Source of the DNA: Pelargonium tetragonum
Lineage: Eukaryota > Streptophyta > Magnoliopsida > Geraniales > Geraniaceae
Assembly: GCA_036897445.1 (NCBI GenBank)
Contig: JAYMTL010000013.1
Location: forward strand, 1-64,000
Length of the DNA stretch: 64,000 bases
Direction of reading: 5' to 3'
Each line of letters begins with the position of its first letter. Position 1 is the first letter of the stretch. A program made the position numbers and the translations under genes. The notes under the pieces were generated by a model. It was not told where the DNA came from and ran no database searches. It was given only the letters and a program-made list of their open reading frames with translations. This document shows positions 1 to 12,200 of the stretch, one piece after another.

Positions 1-640
1 TTTCCATTAAAGTGATTTCCTTTTGCATGGGTTAATGAGTATAATAAGATATTATGGCTTGTGTTTTGTAATATTTGCAGTGGCCACCATTTCCTTTGTT
101 GTATGAGCAAAAACTTTCTAAAATGTGTTGAATTCATCTTTTGCCTTTTATATTGTCTTCTTGGGCTTTGAATGTTAGCTTTATTTGCTGCACACTTTAC
201 TAAGTTTCATTAGTTGCTTCCAGTCTTCAGTGTGATCTCTTACTGCCCCTGGTCTCTAGGGTGTTTTCTTCTGTCACTAGCACGGTATAAGTTGTGTGGC
301 TTGGAGCATATAACGTGGCTGCTTATTTCTATTACCTAGCTATTTCGAAAAATATTTTTGCTGGCACAGGTTGGAGTAGTCAGTTCTGGTCATCAATAGA
401 ACTAGATTTTTAATGTTCACATGCTATCAGGATTTTCTAATGTATAGCATGTTTCATCGCGATGCTTTGCTTTTGGTACTATCAAAATCTTAATAAGGAG
501 TCCTGGCATAATTAACTGTACCCAAAACTGCACCTTGTACTGTAGATCCTTTCTTGATAAGTTTTTTCTTTAGCATCCTAGTTTCAAGAACTTAGTTTTC
601 ATTTAAATAAGCTCCACATATTTGGTGTACTTTCCTTTCA
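1..640. other. flanking segment of different base texture
   Basis: This stretch is T-rich on the given strand, has normal amounts of TG and CA, and lacks the A/G-run GG..CC C/T-run motif that marks the rest of the window. The first such motif appears near 670. It resembles intron or intergenic DNA of a plant or other eukaryotic nuclear genome, but no exon, splice pair or gene could be confirmed. The limit is gradual and could lie anywhere from about 480 to 680. It may be the host flank of a large insertion, or a piece of foreign DNA captured by the neighbouring sequence. Confidence 0.4.
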
Positions 641-3600
641 TGGAGAGTCCGAGTTTCTATAGTAAGAGACAGGGGATTCCTATACTAGCTCTACATTTCT
701 GTCATGCCCGGGCTATAATATCTAAAGTATTCCGTTACTTAATTTACTAGTTCAGCCTACTTTGTAAAAAAGCTGAATCAAAGGTATCCTTTTTCATGCA
801 ATAACTATCCATAAATCAAACTCTATTCTTTCATATAATGGGGCACATAAAGCGAAAAGTCGAAATCTGACTTATTTTACAGCTTGCTTGTGACTGGAAT
901 TATAGATAGACTTATCTATCAGTACTGAAAGGATGGCTAGTACTAGACTTTTAGGTATATGGGTTTAGGTATATGGGTTAAGGATAGGCCTTGCAGGATT
1001 GGATTCCCCTTTTTAGTTACTCGCTCTATTTTATTTATATAGATTTCAAACTATTTATAAGAAAAAGGGCTTTTTCTTTACCCGCACTTTAAGAACTTTT
1101 GCTTATGCTTTTTGGATGCCTCTACCTTTGAGGTATTACTTTCTGCTGTACTATACTGCAAGCCCCAGATAAGGCCTTTTTTTGTGTCTATGAAAAAAAG
1201 CGCTTGGCATATTGATATAGGACTCCTTATATTATATTCCCGAACTAGGAGTTTCCTTTTTTATACTTGTTATCTTGAGAAACTAAAGGAGGGATTACAC
1301 TAGTATAGAGCTCTTGTAGAATTTTTTGCATAAAAGGCACGAAGTTGGCACTAAACTTGAATAGGACAAGTAGGACAAGAGCAAGAGTAAGACTCATTTT
1401 ATTCAAAAGCAAAACTCCTTGGTTTCAGTATAACGCTTGAGAGAGGAAGCCTAATCCCTGGATTTCTAGTTAGACTTTTAGTCTAAGAGTCTAATTTTGC
1501 AAAAGAATGCGCTAACAATTTCTATTTTATAGGCTACCTCGCTTACACTTTCTACCAAACACGAAAGGCTTTCTCAAAAAGCTTAACAAGCAGAAAACCT
1601 AGTATATCGCATACGTGTTTATAAAAAAATTGACTTCAAGTAGGTCAAACCAAGAAGAGAGACTGTTGAATATTAAGGAATAATGCTAAAGAGAATAATC
1701 ACGCTTGACCTTGCAATTGTATCTATAATTACTAACTGTCGTTAATATATTCACGATACCAGATAGGTAGCCCCTTGCGAAGGATATAAACAGGCGAATA
1801 TTAAAAAAGTTTCAGACAAGATAAGAATAGCCAGGAGAATACTTACGTTGCTTTACTAGAGTCTTTTCTTGATCATACATAGGGAATTGGTTCATAAAGA
1901 GACTTTTCTAATAAAATGAGTATTTGGTCTAAAGTACTACTAAAAATTAGAGTAACACAATAGAATTTTATATCAAGGTCCTAAAACTCCTTTTTATTTA
2001 TAGGGTTTTACTAAAGAATGTAGGCTAATTAGAGACACCACCATGATACATGATATAGGATAGGAAACCCCTAGGGTTTATCTAAAAAGCTTATCATATT
2101 AGGGAGATTTTTAGCAGGAATTTCTTGTATCTACCTTGAGGGCAATCCCTTTTAAAAGCTGTTCAGAACTGGCCAGAAGCTTTATATTATTATGCATTTT
2201 CAGTTAATCCCTAGATTAATGGCAAGTACTTTTTACAACAAAACGCTAAATATAACCTGGAGTTTTATAAAAGGCTATTAAATACTAGAATCAAAATCTT
2301 CCTTAATTTTTATGTCTCAAACATTCCTTATTAGTAAGCAAATTTAAGTTAAGTAAGAGTGGCGGTTTACGCATATGAGAGAGGAACCCCTGCTCTAATT
2401 TCTATTTGTAAGGAGTAATAAGAGCTAGAGTTCCTTTATAAGAGGCAGTCCAAAGGAAGGGGGCGCCCTAACTAAAGACTCTTTGATATAGAATCGCTTG
2501 GGTAGAAGTTTAGCCCTTAGGTTAGTAGTACTCATTTTCATTTAAATAGTATACCATATACAGGAAAGAGGTGGTAGGCAAATGCGCACCAAACCAAGGG
2601 GATTTCCTTTACATAGACTTAATTACAGGAATCCCTAGATAAAAAAACACAGTAAAGTATATTTATAGTAATACCTAAGTCTAATCAAAGTCACATAGCC
2701 TAAGAACTCTTTCCATTAAATATATCCGTAAAAAAGGGGAGCCTAAACCGGGTTTTTAATGACTTCGTTGCCTCTACTAGGACAAACCTTTTTGGGAACA
2801 TTCTCTAGCAGACTCAGTATAAAAAGCACTTGAGTTTCTACCTAAAGAAAGATAGTATTGAGTTTAATTTACCATTATAGAATATTTATTAGTGCACGCA
2901 AACCCCTAAGGATTTTTAGTAGAGGATCCCCTTAGCTTCGAGAAAAGCGGGCTATGCTTTATAAGTTCCAAAAACACTTAAAAATTAGAATCCTACAACC
3001 AAACGAGTCACCTTTTTGAGTAAAAACTCTCAACTTTCCTTAAAGTTAATTTCGGATTTTAGCTTATACTACAGGGATCCCTAAAGGCTTTTGTTATTTA
3101 CAAAAGAAGAACCTTCCCCGTTGTACAAGAGTTTAAGTTGTGGGTTTCAGGTGCACTTTTCTGGGGAATGGCAGGGTAGGGGGTTCTCCTTGGGAGCAGT
3201 AGTGCTCATAAACACTATCCCGGACTGAGTAGAATTGACTTTACTTTAGAGTACTTTTTTGTTAAACAAATATTAGGGAAGTGCTTCCTTTGATACAAAA
3301 CTTTGAAAGAAAAACTTAATAATAACAGTCTCTTTGTCTTTTTAGTAGGCCTAATGAAATCTGGCAGAGGGTTATCGAAAGGTATATAGTTACAGTGAAT
3401 CCCGATTTTAAGGAAAAAGAAAACCGGATGCTATTTGTCAAAAAGCCTTTCAATGGCTTTTTTGAACTACAAAAAGGAATATAGCTCAAGAGTTTTTTTG
3501 TAGCAAGAGTTAGGAAAACTAAGATTTTAGCAATCAGTAAAGCCAAAGTTCCTATATAGGTTTAACTGATATTTGCCAAGGGGGCGGCAGTGGAATTCGT

Positions 3601-5160
3601 ATAATTATAATAGAGTCGAAGGTCCTTTTTTTTTCTATATCAAGTCAAGTAGGAACTCTTAAAAAAAGTTAAAAGAAAGATATTCAAATTAAAATGTGAT
3701 AAAAAACCGGTTTTAGATCAAGATTTTTGAGAGTAAACTGGAGTCGAGTTACCTAAGTTTTTCGGGTATTCATTCTTACCTTTAATTTATAAATAGTAGG
3801 ACGCGAAGGCGCTTTAAGTAAAGGGGCCCTGAGTTATACCTTGTACAAGGAGCGTCTTTACAGTTTTATTAGGCAGAAACCGTTCAGATTGAAGTTGCTT
3901 TTTTTACAACAAATTAAAGGGTTCTAGGTCATAACATATTTGAGAACGCTTTCTTATACTACGGGCGGTGCTTGGGGTTATCCACACGGAAAAAAAAATG
4001 AAACTACCAAATAAGCAGGTCTCTTTAATTAAAAAGGGGGTGGAAAAATCTGTATTCAGTAAAGCCATCTCTTACCAACTGCTTACAGTACCAAAGAGAA
4101 AATTAAGGAATACTCCCAATGCAGATACCTAGTTCGGTGCTAAATACAGGACACGTAGTTTTAATATTAATAAATATAGCATTCTTTTTGCACTCTATTA
4201 ATAATATATAAGAGACTTTTATGGACCCGCGTTACTCTTTTTGGAAGAAAGAAATACTAAATTCAAAGGTACAGGTGTTACTTAGCTAGCTCGGAATTTG
4301 ATTCAGAAAAAGGCTTAACCTATAACAAAAAGTACGACTAGACTTAAGATTCTATATTTTTCTGAATTTTCTAAGTTTCATATAGATTTTGACTTACTAT
4401 ATAAGGGTTCTTCTCAAAAGCATAACCCTACTACGCGTCAGAACCAAAAAACTTAAAACTTCCTTTGGGTAGCCCCTTTAAGCTCCAACTTTTGAAATCC
4501 CGTAGGGAAGGGGAGACTCCAGATACAGTAAAAAGCAGTAACCCAAACCTAAACTATCTAGAGCAAGTATCCTTCTTATATCTTTGCCCCAGAAACCCTT
4601 AGGGGTTTCCAGGACTCTAAAAACCAGTCATTAGCCGTTAGCCAAGAAACACTCACATTACAAGATTAAAAATCAAGGGTTCCTTTGCGAAGCAGTTAAG
4701 CCAGAATTCCCGTGTTAATTTAAAAGTAGAACTGTTAGGATTAATATACTAGGATGTAAACGAGAACTACATAAAGCAAGCAACGCAAAAATTTATATTC
4801 CAAACGGGGTAAAACGTTAGATCCTTTACTGTTACCAAAAAAGTAATGAAAACTCCTGGATAATTCAGAAAAGACTTTAAGGTTGAGCACCTTACTCCTA
4901 TGTATTCGAGTTTCTTGAAAGTTATTCTAAGTCTAAGTATCTTCTTTTTGAGAGATGGAGTTGTTGCAAAAAACTAATCTATACAGCTTGCAATACACCC
5001 TTATTTCGGGGTATGCTACAGGTTCTAGATAAAGGGCAACATTTTGCATATTATATACACTGTAGAATTTCTCTAACTAAAGTTTTTCTTGTAAGGTAGT
5101 TTCTCTTTCATTCTGAAAATCTTCCTTAGTAAGTTATTATTCTATACTCTCTAACTTTTA
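641..5160. other. gene-free background DNA
   Basis: No gene is recognised here. The stretch carries many short quasi-palindromes such as AGGGATCCCT at 3073-3082 and GGGGCCC at 3823-3829. Small local structures are a 6-bp stem GATAGA/TCTATC with a 4-base loop at 905-920 and a 14-bp tandem duplication at 951-978. The short ATG frames at 1112-1303 (+) and 3316-3546 (-) have no recognisable motifs and are of chance length. Confidence 0.6.
951..978. repeat. 14-bp tandem duplication
   Basis: The unit TTAGGTATATGGGT occurs twice head to tail without mismatch, at 951-964 and 965-978. It lies in non-coding sequence and looks like recent slippage or a local duplication. Confidence 0.85.
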
Positions 5161-6060
5161 TTAACAAGATCCGAAGTTCAATGAGAGCCCCCTTTTTTGT
5201 TTTGCTTTGTGGTTTACTGTAATTAGGGGCTTTAGGGGATGCGTCCCTTAAACAATATATTTGTGTTTTACTTTGTATTTGTTGTATAGATCTAGATTTT
5301 AGAAATGAATAGTCTTAAAGGTCTATCCCTCTTGCCTTATGTCTTTATCGCTAAGGAGTATAAGGCCTTGTAGGAACAGGAGTACGTCTGTGCTACCGAC
5401 TGAAGCGTTAGCGAGGTAATGCGTAGTATTAGTAGTTGTTTGATTTTGATAGTGTATCCACGCACTAGTACACCCACCGCCATCTGAATCTATTGACCTA
5501 CACTTCTTTGACTTAGCAGGCTTACTTGACTTAGATTTGGTTGTTTCTTTAGGAGCTACTTCTTTGTTTTTTTTACTTAATTCTTAATTTACTCCTTTAT
5601 TGTTAGTAGTACTTGTTTTAGAAGCCATAGCAGGAGCAAGAGAAGAGGAGTACTAGGATTAAGGGGAGACATAGGAGCTATAGCAATACCTGTCTTGCGG
5701 GTTACTGTAGCTAGTGTACTGGGGATTTTAGTTATTGCTTTAATTGACTTACTATAGATATATATATATACTTTTTTTATTAGTGTATTGTTAGTTTATA
5801 AGTTTTAGTTGCTTTTAGATAGTAATAGTTTATAATAGTAGAGTATAGGGTGTTTGAGTTTGTATTCCTCTTGCCTTATGTGTTTATCAGTATAGAGGAG
5901 CTTAGATGGATGATGGATAGAGAATCAGTCCTTGTTGTTAAAGCCTATTGCTCTTGCTTCTGTCTTTACCGCTAATGAGTGTAAGGACTTAGAGAGATAT
6001 AGTACTAGTTTCTTTGCTGCTATACCGGCATTGCCCTTTGATTCCATTATTCCATTTCAT
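5161..6060 (-). repeat. island 1: copies of a dispersed repeat family with coding-like remains
   Basis: This island has few GG..CC motifs and contains three related copies of a short unit, at 5328-5370, 5867-5903 and 5944-5990. The first two share the 15-mer CCTCTTGCCTTATGT (5328-5342 and 5867-5881). The first shares GAGTATAAGGCCTTG with island 2. The 14-mer TACCGACTGAAGCG at 5394-5407 recurs inverted in island 5. On the minus strand, roughly 5326-5583 is an open frame of 86 codons without an ATG. It starts with a basic stretch, EVAPKETTKSKSSKPAKSKK, followed by a Ser/Thr/Asn-rich part. Residues upstream of it in the same frame are rich in Ser, Tyr, Asn and Pro. I recognise no protein family. 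It is probably a decayed coding remnant of a mobile element. Confidence 0.55.
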
Positions 6061-7840
6061 CTGTAAAACAAATTCTCTAGCTTTTAATGAAAATTGATTG
6101 AAGGTAATTGAAAGTTAAGAGGTCTTCCTGTAGTGTTAGCGGGGAGCCAGCTTTCTTCGCCGATTTCAAGTCCCTATTAGTATCAGACTTTTTTAAAACA
6201 AGGCAGCCCCTTCGTGCACCCACCAATTATAAAACCTGTAGTAAACCCTTTTTTTAAACTTCATTAGTATTTAGCTAATAAGTTTTTTGTCATTTTTTTA
6301 TGCTTTGACATTTCGTTTTTAGTCCAGGCATTCCGAACTCTACTATCAAAGTCAAAGTCCCTTTGTCTTAATTTCTCTGATAAATTAGGTTCAAATCTTT
6401 TTGGATAAGGCGCCCCTGTATACTTTCTTACTGGAGTTATAGCCAGGAATTTATAGTGTTTATAAACGGGGTCCCAGACTGTGGTATATGTTCCATATAT
6501 TACATGAAAAACTTTGAAACCTAGGCGCCTATTTTGTACTTATAAAAGGGAAATCCTTTAATCCGATAAAAATTTTAGCAGGTAAGTCCCTTTATATGTT
6601 TCTCATAACTCTGAAATAGCTTAATCTGGCACCCCTTATTACTTACTTTTAATTCTGACGGATCCGGCTCTTGTCATTACTTAATTTTAAGGATCTTACC
6701 CATATTGAGGATTGAGGAGAAAAAGAAGTAAAGGCTTTAATAGGCCGAGTCTTAGGGGTATAGAAACTCAGTTACTCTTTATTTGGATAAACTTTCGATG
6801 ACAAGTAATCCCTTTATACAAAAATCTTTATCTGGGCCCCTAACTAAAAAGGCTCACTCAAAATGAGCATTTCCTGAACGGGTTCTGTAGAATGTAGCAA
6901 GACTTTTCTATTGAATTTAAAGGGAGTTGGCTTGGTTTTTCCGTCTTCTTAAATTTTTTGTGATACTTTGATAACTGCTTTTTTGTAGAAGTGCTCTTAT
7001 ATTTTTTTCTTACCATACGAAATACTCGGCAATTATATTATATATACTCCTGATATTGCCCAGGAAGCCTGGATTTTTTTTTTGAAATACAAGGCTTTGC
7101 ATTATAAGAACATTAAATTAACGATACCCTACTGGAAGATCCCTAGGATTCTTAAACTTTTTGAAAGTTCTCGTTTACTACGACAAGGTTCCGGCGCCAT
7201 TCCAAGTTCTTGTTCCGCCAGTCCATCGCAAGAGGGGTTCCTTTTAGAATATTTTGGACTCTTATTTGAGTACCCGTCAGTACCAGTACAGAATAGGAAA
7301 AGTCGGGAGGAGGCTTTTGTTGCATACTGTCATGCCGAGTTTTTAAGGTATATACTAACCTTTAGCGGGTCCCACTTTCTTTAGGGTAGCAAGTTTTAGG
7401 CTATTGCCAGTTTTTGTCAAGTAGGATAGGCAACAACTTGGCAGTTAGCTTTTGCTTTGTTTCTTCAACAAGTCAAATAGCTTACTCGTATTACAGGGCG
7501 TTAAATCTTAAAAGTGGGGCCCCTAATTGAGGGCAGCCGGCTTCTAGAGTTTGAACTAAAAAGGCACTAATTCGAGAGCTTTTGCGAAAATCCATATAGA
7601 AAAGCGTCAATGTTACTATTAATTAAATCTTATTTTCATTTTAATGACTTAGTTGCTTTTACTATGCACTTTTGGGCGGGTCTTTTTAGGTTTTCATTTC
7701 CTGGATGCTATTTTCTATCCTATAGTTGTTGAGAAATTGGCCTTTATCTCAAGCTGCCGAAACTAATTCTGCTATACTCTATACTATAGAGAGAGGCTGG
7801 TAATTCCTAGAAAGGAAAGTCCTAGAGTTATAGTATTAAT
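6061..7840. other. gene-free background DNA
   Basis: No gene is seen. The 100-codon frame at 7082-7384 (+) has no domain, no signal peptide, no plausible ribosome-binding context and a composition typical of translated AT-rich background, so it is not annotated as a gene. Confidence 0.6.
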
Positions 7841-8130
7841 TTATTATATAAGTATATTAGTATTTATTAGAATGGGTAATGGAATATAGAGATAATAGAT
7901 ACAGTAATTGATAAGGTAAGTATATGTATTAGATTGTTATAATTTCTTTAAGTTGTATTACTTTTGTTCTCCGTTCTTATCGGCAATGAGTATAAGGCCT
8001 TGGGAGGAATAGAAAGAATTGTTGTTAATGCGTATCCCTCCCGCTTCTGCCTTTCTCAGTAATGAGGATAGAAAACTCAAGAGTAGATTGTAATAGTCCA
8101 TGAAGCTGTACTGGTATTCCTTAGGTTCTT
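7841..8130 (-). repeat. island 2: two more copies of the dispersed repeat unit
   Basis: The block is TA-rich at its left end and then carries two unit copies, at about 7966-8002 and 8040-8070. GAGTATAAGGCCTTG at 7988-8002 is identical to 5356-5370 in island 1. The 17-mer ATTAGATTGTTATAATT at 7928-7944 is identical to 58211-58227 in island 7, and the similarity continues into the unit beside it. Read on the minus strand the copies give similar short peptides of the type KALYSL, which may mean the unit was once coding. An 83-codon ATG frame on the minus strand (7958-8209) covers it but has no known motif. Confidence 0.6.
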
Positions 8131-8780
8131 TTTTTCCCTCTAAAAGTAAGCAAACCCAAGAATTGTATAGCAGGAAGGGACGTAAAATAGGCAAAAGTAG
8201 AAACTTCACAGGAGGGAGTTCAAATAGTACAGAATAAAGTCTTAATTCGATTTCATCACGAAACTGGATTTTGTCTAGAAGGGCGATGTCAAGCTCTTGT
8301 ATCTTCGTGTAATATAAAAAAGGTAGATTCTTGCCTCAAGCCAAATAACTTTATATAAGTTTTATATAATGGACTCGTATTTCCAACGCATAGAATTTTC
8401 TTAACTAGAATTAGGATATTCAACAATATATTTGGATACTCGTCTCCTCTAGGTCTGAAATCGGGAAGGATTTATAAGACCGTAAATCCTACGGGCCCTG
8501 TATATAGAATAGTCAAGGTATAGTAGTATATATGTTGTGTTAGAATCTTTTTAACTGCTTGGGAAATTTGTAAATACGGTTCTTACCGAACAATTTAAAA
8601 ACTAAGTAACTAAGTCCGGAGCACACGTCCCCTTTATTAATATTAAAACAATCCTTTAGGAGAAGCCAGGTTTTTGGAAAGAGTTAGCAGGTGAAAGTTG
8701 GGGTTCTAAACAGGAGCACTTTTATTATTTTAATTTAGAAAGGCAGGAAAAAGTGTAGTTATTTAGTAGCTTTTTGTTTA
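8131..8780. other. gene-free background DNA with a small hairpin
   Basis: No gene is found. At 8467-8490 an 8-bp perfect stem (AGGATTTA / TAAATCCT) encloses an 8-base loop. Part of this hairpin, 8473-8492, recurs at 63854-63873 with one mismatch. Confidence 0.55.
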
Positions 8781-9290
8781 CGGATTTTTAGTAAAAAGGG
8801 GTATATAAGCAAGGGGGGTCTAGTTTATAAGCAGGTATATAGGCACAGCTCCTAAGAGAGTGAGAGTGCTAGCTAAAACAATTATAGAGATTAAGAGTAT
8901 AGGGTAGTGCTGCTACTAATAAGGGTATAACTCTGAGGAAAGGTATTATACAGACTTAGAATATAAGGGTTAAGAATACCCATAGGATATAGATACAGAG
9001 TATAACAAAGACTCTTAAGATTAAGCTAGGTAGTAAGAAGTGGCTATAAAGACTGGGAGAAAGATAGCGAAGAAGAAAGGTGTATTAAATTTAAATATAG
9101 GGGGCGGTAGGCCCTAGGATTGGTGGAATGAAAATCACTAAGGTAAAGAGATATTTTACTTGTTACTCTAGAAACTGGGAATAAGAAGCAATTTTCATAT
9201 GTCAGGGGTCCCTACTTTGACTACAGAAAAAGTTCATATCTGGTAAATCTAATATATATATAATTGAGATTTTTGATCACAGGTTCAAAT
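8781..9290 (+). repeat. island 3: purine-rich, coding-like remnant
   Basis: The plus strand is purine-rich, rich in TA, and has few GG..CC motifs up to about 9090. One frame from at least 8857 to the TGA at 9265-9267 contains no TGA but several TAA and TAG. The peptide it implies is hydrophilic (Tyr, Glu, Asp, Lys) and ends in a basic run, KTGRKIAKKKG. It matches no family that I recognise. Its style resembles island 5 and the minus strand of island 4. It is most likely fossil mobile-element coding sequence, or else a gene in a code where TAA and TAG are sense. Confidence 0.35.
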
Positions 9291-12200
9291 GCAGTCGAAG
9301 CTAGAGCTATTTAGAGCAAGGATTTTGTACTATAAGAAATTACTGATGAAAGGCACTCAGAAGATATGAATAAAAGAAATTTAAGGTATCATAATTTTTC
9401 AATTCCAACCAACAATGCGTACAAAAAAAGTCGAATTCCTAGCCAGGATTTCCAAAACTTTTCGGCCTGAGGCAAAAATTCTAACATAAAATTCTCGAGC
9501 AGGTATCTAATTCTCAACGCCTTATACCAGCTTTATAAAAGGATTCGGGAGGTAGAGCTCATCAATCTCATAACATAACCAGAAAGTGCCCTATTTCTTT
9601 ACATAAGTGACTCCCCCCTTTTGCAGTCATAGCTTGGAATTCTAAAGTCCAGCCCCATTTTCTTTGCTTTTTCGGGGTTATCTTTATGCGCTAGGTTACG
9701 GGCTCCTAACAAATTTTAAGGGGGCCCTCGATAAACGAAGTATAATGAAATACAAGGTATTTGACCAAAAACCAAACTTTAGGAAGGTTTTGCTTAGGGA
9801 CTCTTTTTTCTTTTTATACAAAGCAGTCATCCTAAGAGATTTATAACAAGGAGTACCCCTTGGCGGTTGTACCTACAAAAATGAAACCCAGACTCTAGAG
9901 CAAGGAACCCGAAAGTGTTGTAAAGGCGCCTCTCCTTTATGCATATACAAAGGTATTTTATTGGTAGTATAAATTCCTTAAAAAAGCTGGATTAAAGGAG
10001 ATTGTAAACCCTTATTACTGGTTTAGATCTTGTTTTACCAATCGTTTGACCAAGGATACCGTTGTCTGAAACAAAGAAAGAGCCTAAATCTAACCTCAGT
10101 ACGCTACCTGCAAGGAATACTCAAATATAAAGATAAAGAAAGTTTTCTTTGGACCACAGACTTAATACAAGTGCATTACTATTTCTTAGATTTTTCTATT
10201 ACAAAAAATAGGGCCTGCCTACCTTTGGTATATTATAAATCATACTCAAGTATTAAAATTATATATAAATAGTAGTGAAAGTTGGTAGTAACTAAGAATT
10301 TCAAAAACAAGAGTGATGATAATAGAGTAATCTTAGTTCAGCTCGGCGGAGCATATATCTAAAAAAAGGGAAACTAAAATACTAAAAAGTAATAATCTTG
10401 CCCTAGTTCGCAAGTCAAAATAAAAGCGAAATAGAGCTAAGTATATAGCCTTTGTTCTAACAAAGAGTAGCTTTGCGATAGTTAAGTTACAGTAATTTAT
10501 TACCAAGATTCAAAAGATAAAAACTCTAAAATCCAACAGGACTTTTCTTTTTTTTTAGTGTTCAAATACCCAATACCGAATTCATGATGTTAAGGGAAAT
10601 AAAGAGTATTTGGTTCGTTTTGTTAAGCTTCACAGGAATTTTTATAAAGAAGCCTCCGAATTTGGATATTTTGAGTTAATTTTAGTTTTTTATGCAGTAA
10701 AAATTGTAACTTTGATTGCGGGGATAGGTTCTTTAATTCACTAATTAACAGTAAATAAGCCTCGTTTCCTAAATATATATATATAGGTGTGGGGTATTCG
10801 CAAATAATGAAAAAAAAATAAGAAGAACCTTTTGCTCATATTAACGCACTCCATCTACTTTAGGTCTTTTTTGTGCCTTGGGTATCAAAGCTTCGTGAGT
10901 TTGGAGTCTTTTGTAATACTTATTAATAGAGTGTCCCTTTTACAGGTGACTCTTCCGTAGTGTTTCAAAAAAAAACTTCAGGATCTTATACTTATATTTG
11001 AATTATTATCTATTTCGCTGTAAGTCTCGGAATCAGAAGGGCCTCTTATTACAACCGGGTTTTATTACTTAGGTTTTATAGTACAGCAGCTAGACGGGAC
11101 TCCTGTATTCTTACACGGAGTTATATACTTGTATTTTTGAACACGGGTATCTCTAAATTATTATATTAATAAGAGTCAACGTTAACAAAAATGCAGCTTG
11201 TATTACCTCTTATTCAGTTTCAGTAAGGGATCCTAATTAAAGAAGTGGGTGTTTTCTATATCGGGTGAATAATATATTAATTTAGCTGGAAAAACGGGCC
11301 CTTACTTGCTATTCTTGAGGAAAATATATGTAGGTCGCCGCAATCCTTAAAAACCAGAATTACAAGGTATACCAAATCCGTTGGCGTGAATGAACTTGTC
11401 CAAATACTAGGAACCCCGGGATGCCGGCAGTTTGACTTACTTTATTTTATACGTTTTCTTCGGCTAATAATTTGAAGCGGGCAAACCTATACTAATAAAA
11501 AGTAATACCTCTTAAAATAAGTATAAACAAGGGGCTAACTAGCTCCGCTAAAAGCAAAAAAGAGACTTAGAATAACTTATAAAATTTGTTTACTAGTACT
11601 CTTTGAAATCTAGGAAGATAATAAGTAAATCACACTTTGTTAGAAGGCTTTCTTTATTTATTAGAAAAACTAAAAGTAGAGGAAAAAGAAATTATAAAAC
11701 ATAAAACTCTCTTCTAAAGCCTTTTTCGTGAGCTTTATCGCGTTTTAACAGCAGCTCACATATGGATTTTTTCTTATCTGAGTTAGGTAAACAAATTTGT
11801 GTCGAATCCTTTTAGAGAAACATACATGAGAGTCAAAAGGCTGAAAAAGAAAGGATTAGGTACAATACTGTACTGTTTATTTAAATAAGGGGTGCAAAAT
11901 CAGCAGGAAAGTTACCTTATTTTAAGCCCTACCGTTAAGCTAAAAAGTTAAGAATTATTTTGACTTTAGAAGTCCCTAAAGACCTAGTAATAAAAAATGA
12001 TAGTCTAGGGAGTTCCTTTTACGAATACCAGCTGCAAAAGCTTCTGCATTACCAAATATGTACTTCAAATTCTATAGCCAGGGCGCTTACGCATTATTTG
12101 AACTGTGTTAAAGAAAATAAGAAGAACCTGAATAACTACCTCTGAAAACTAAAAATAGAAGTACTTACAAAACCCTAAATAAAGGAGGAATGAGTCCAAT

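Noticed and set aside
7082-7384. 100-codon ATG frame
   Set aside because: Peptide resembles translated background and has no recognisable fold, signal or neighbour.
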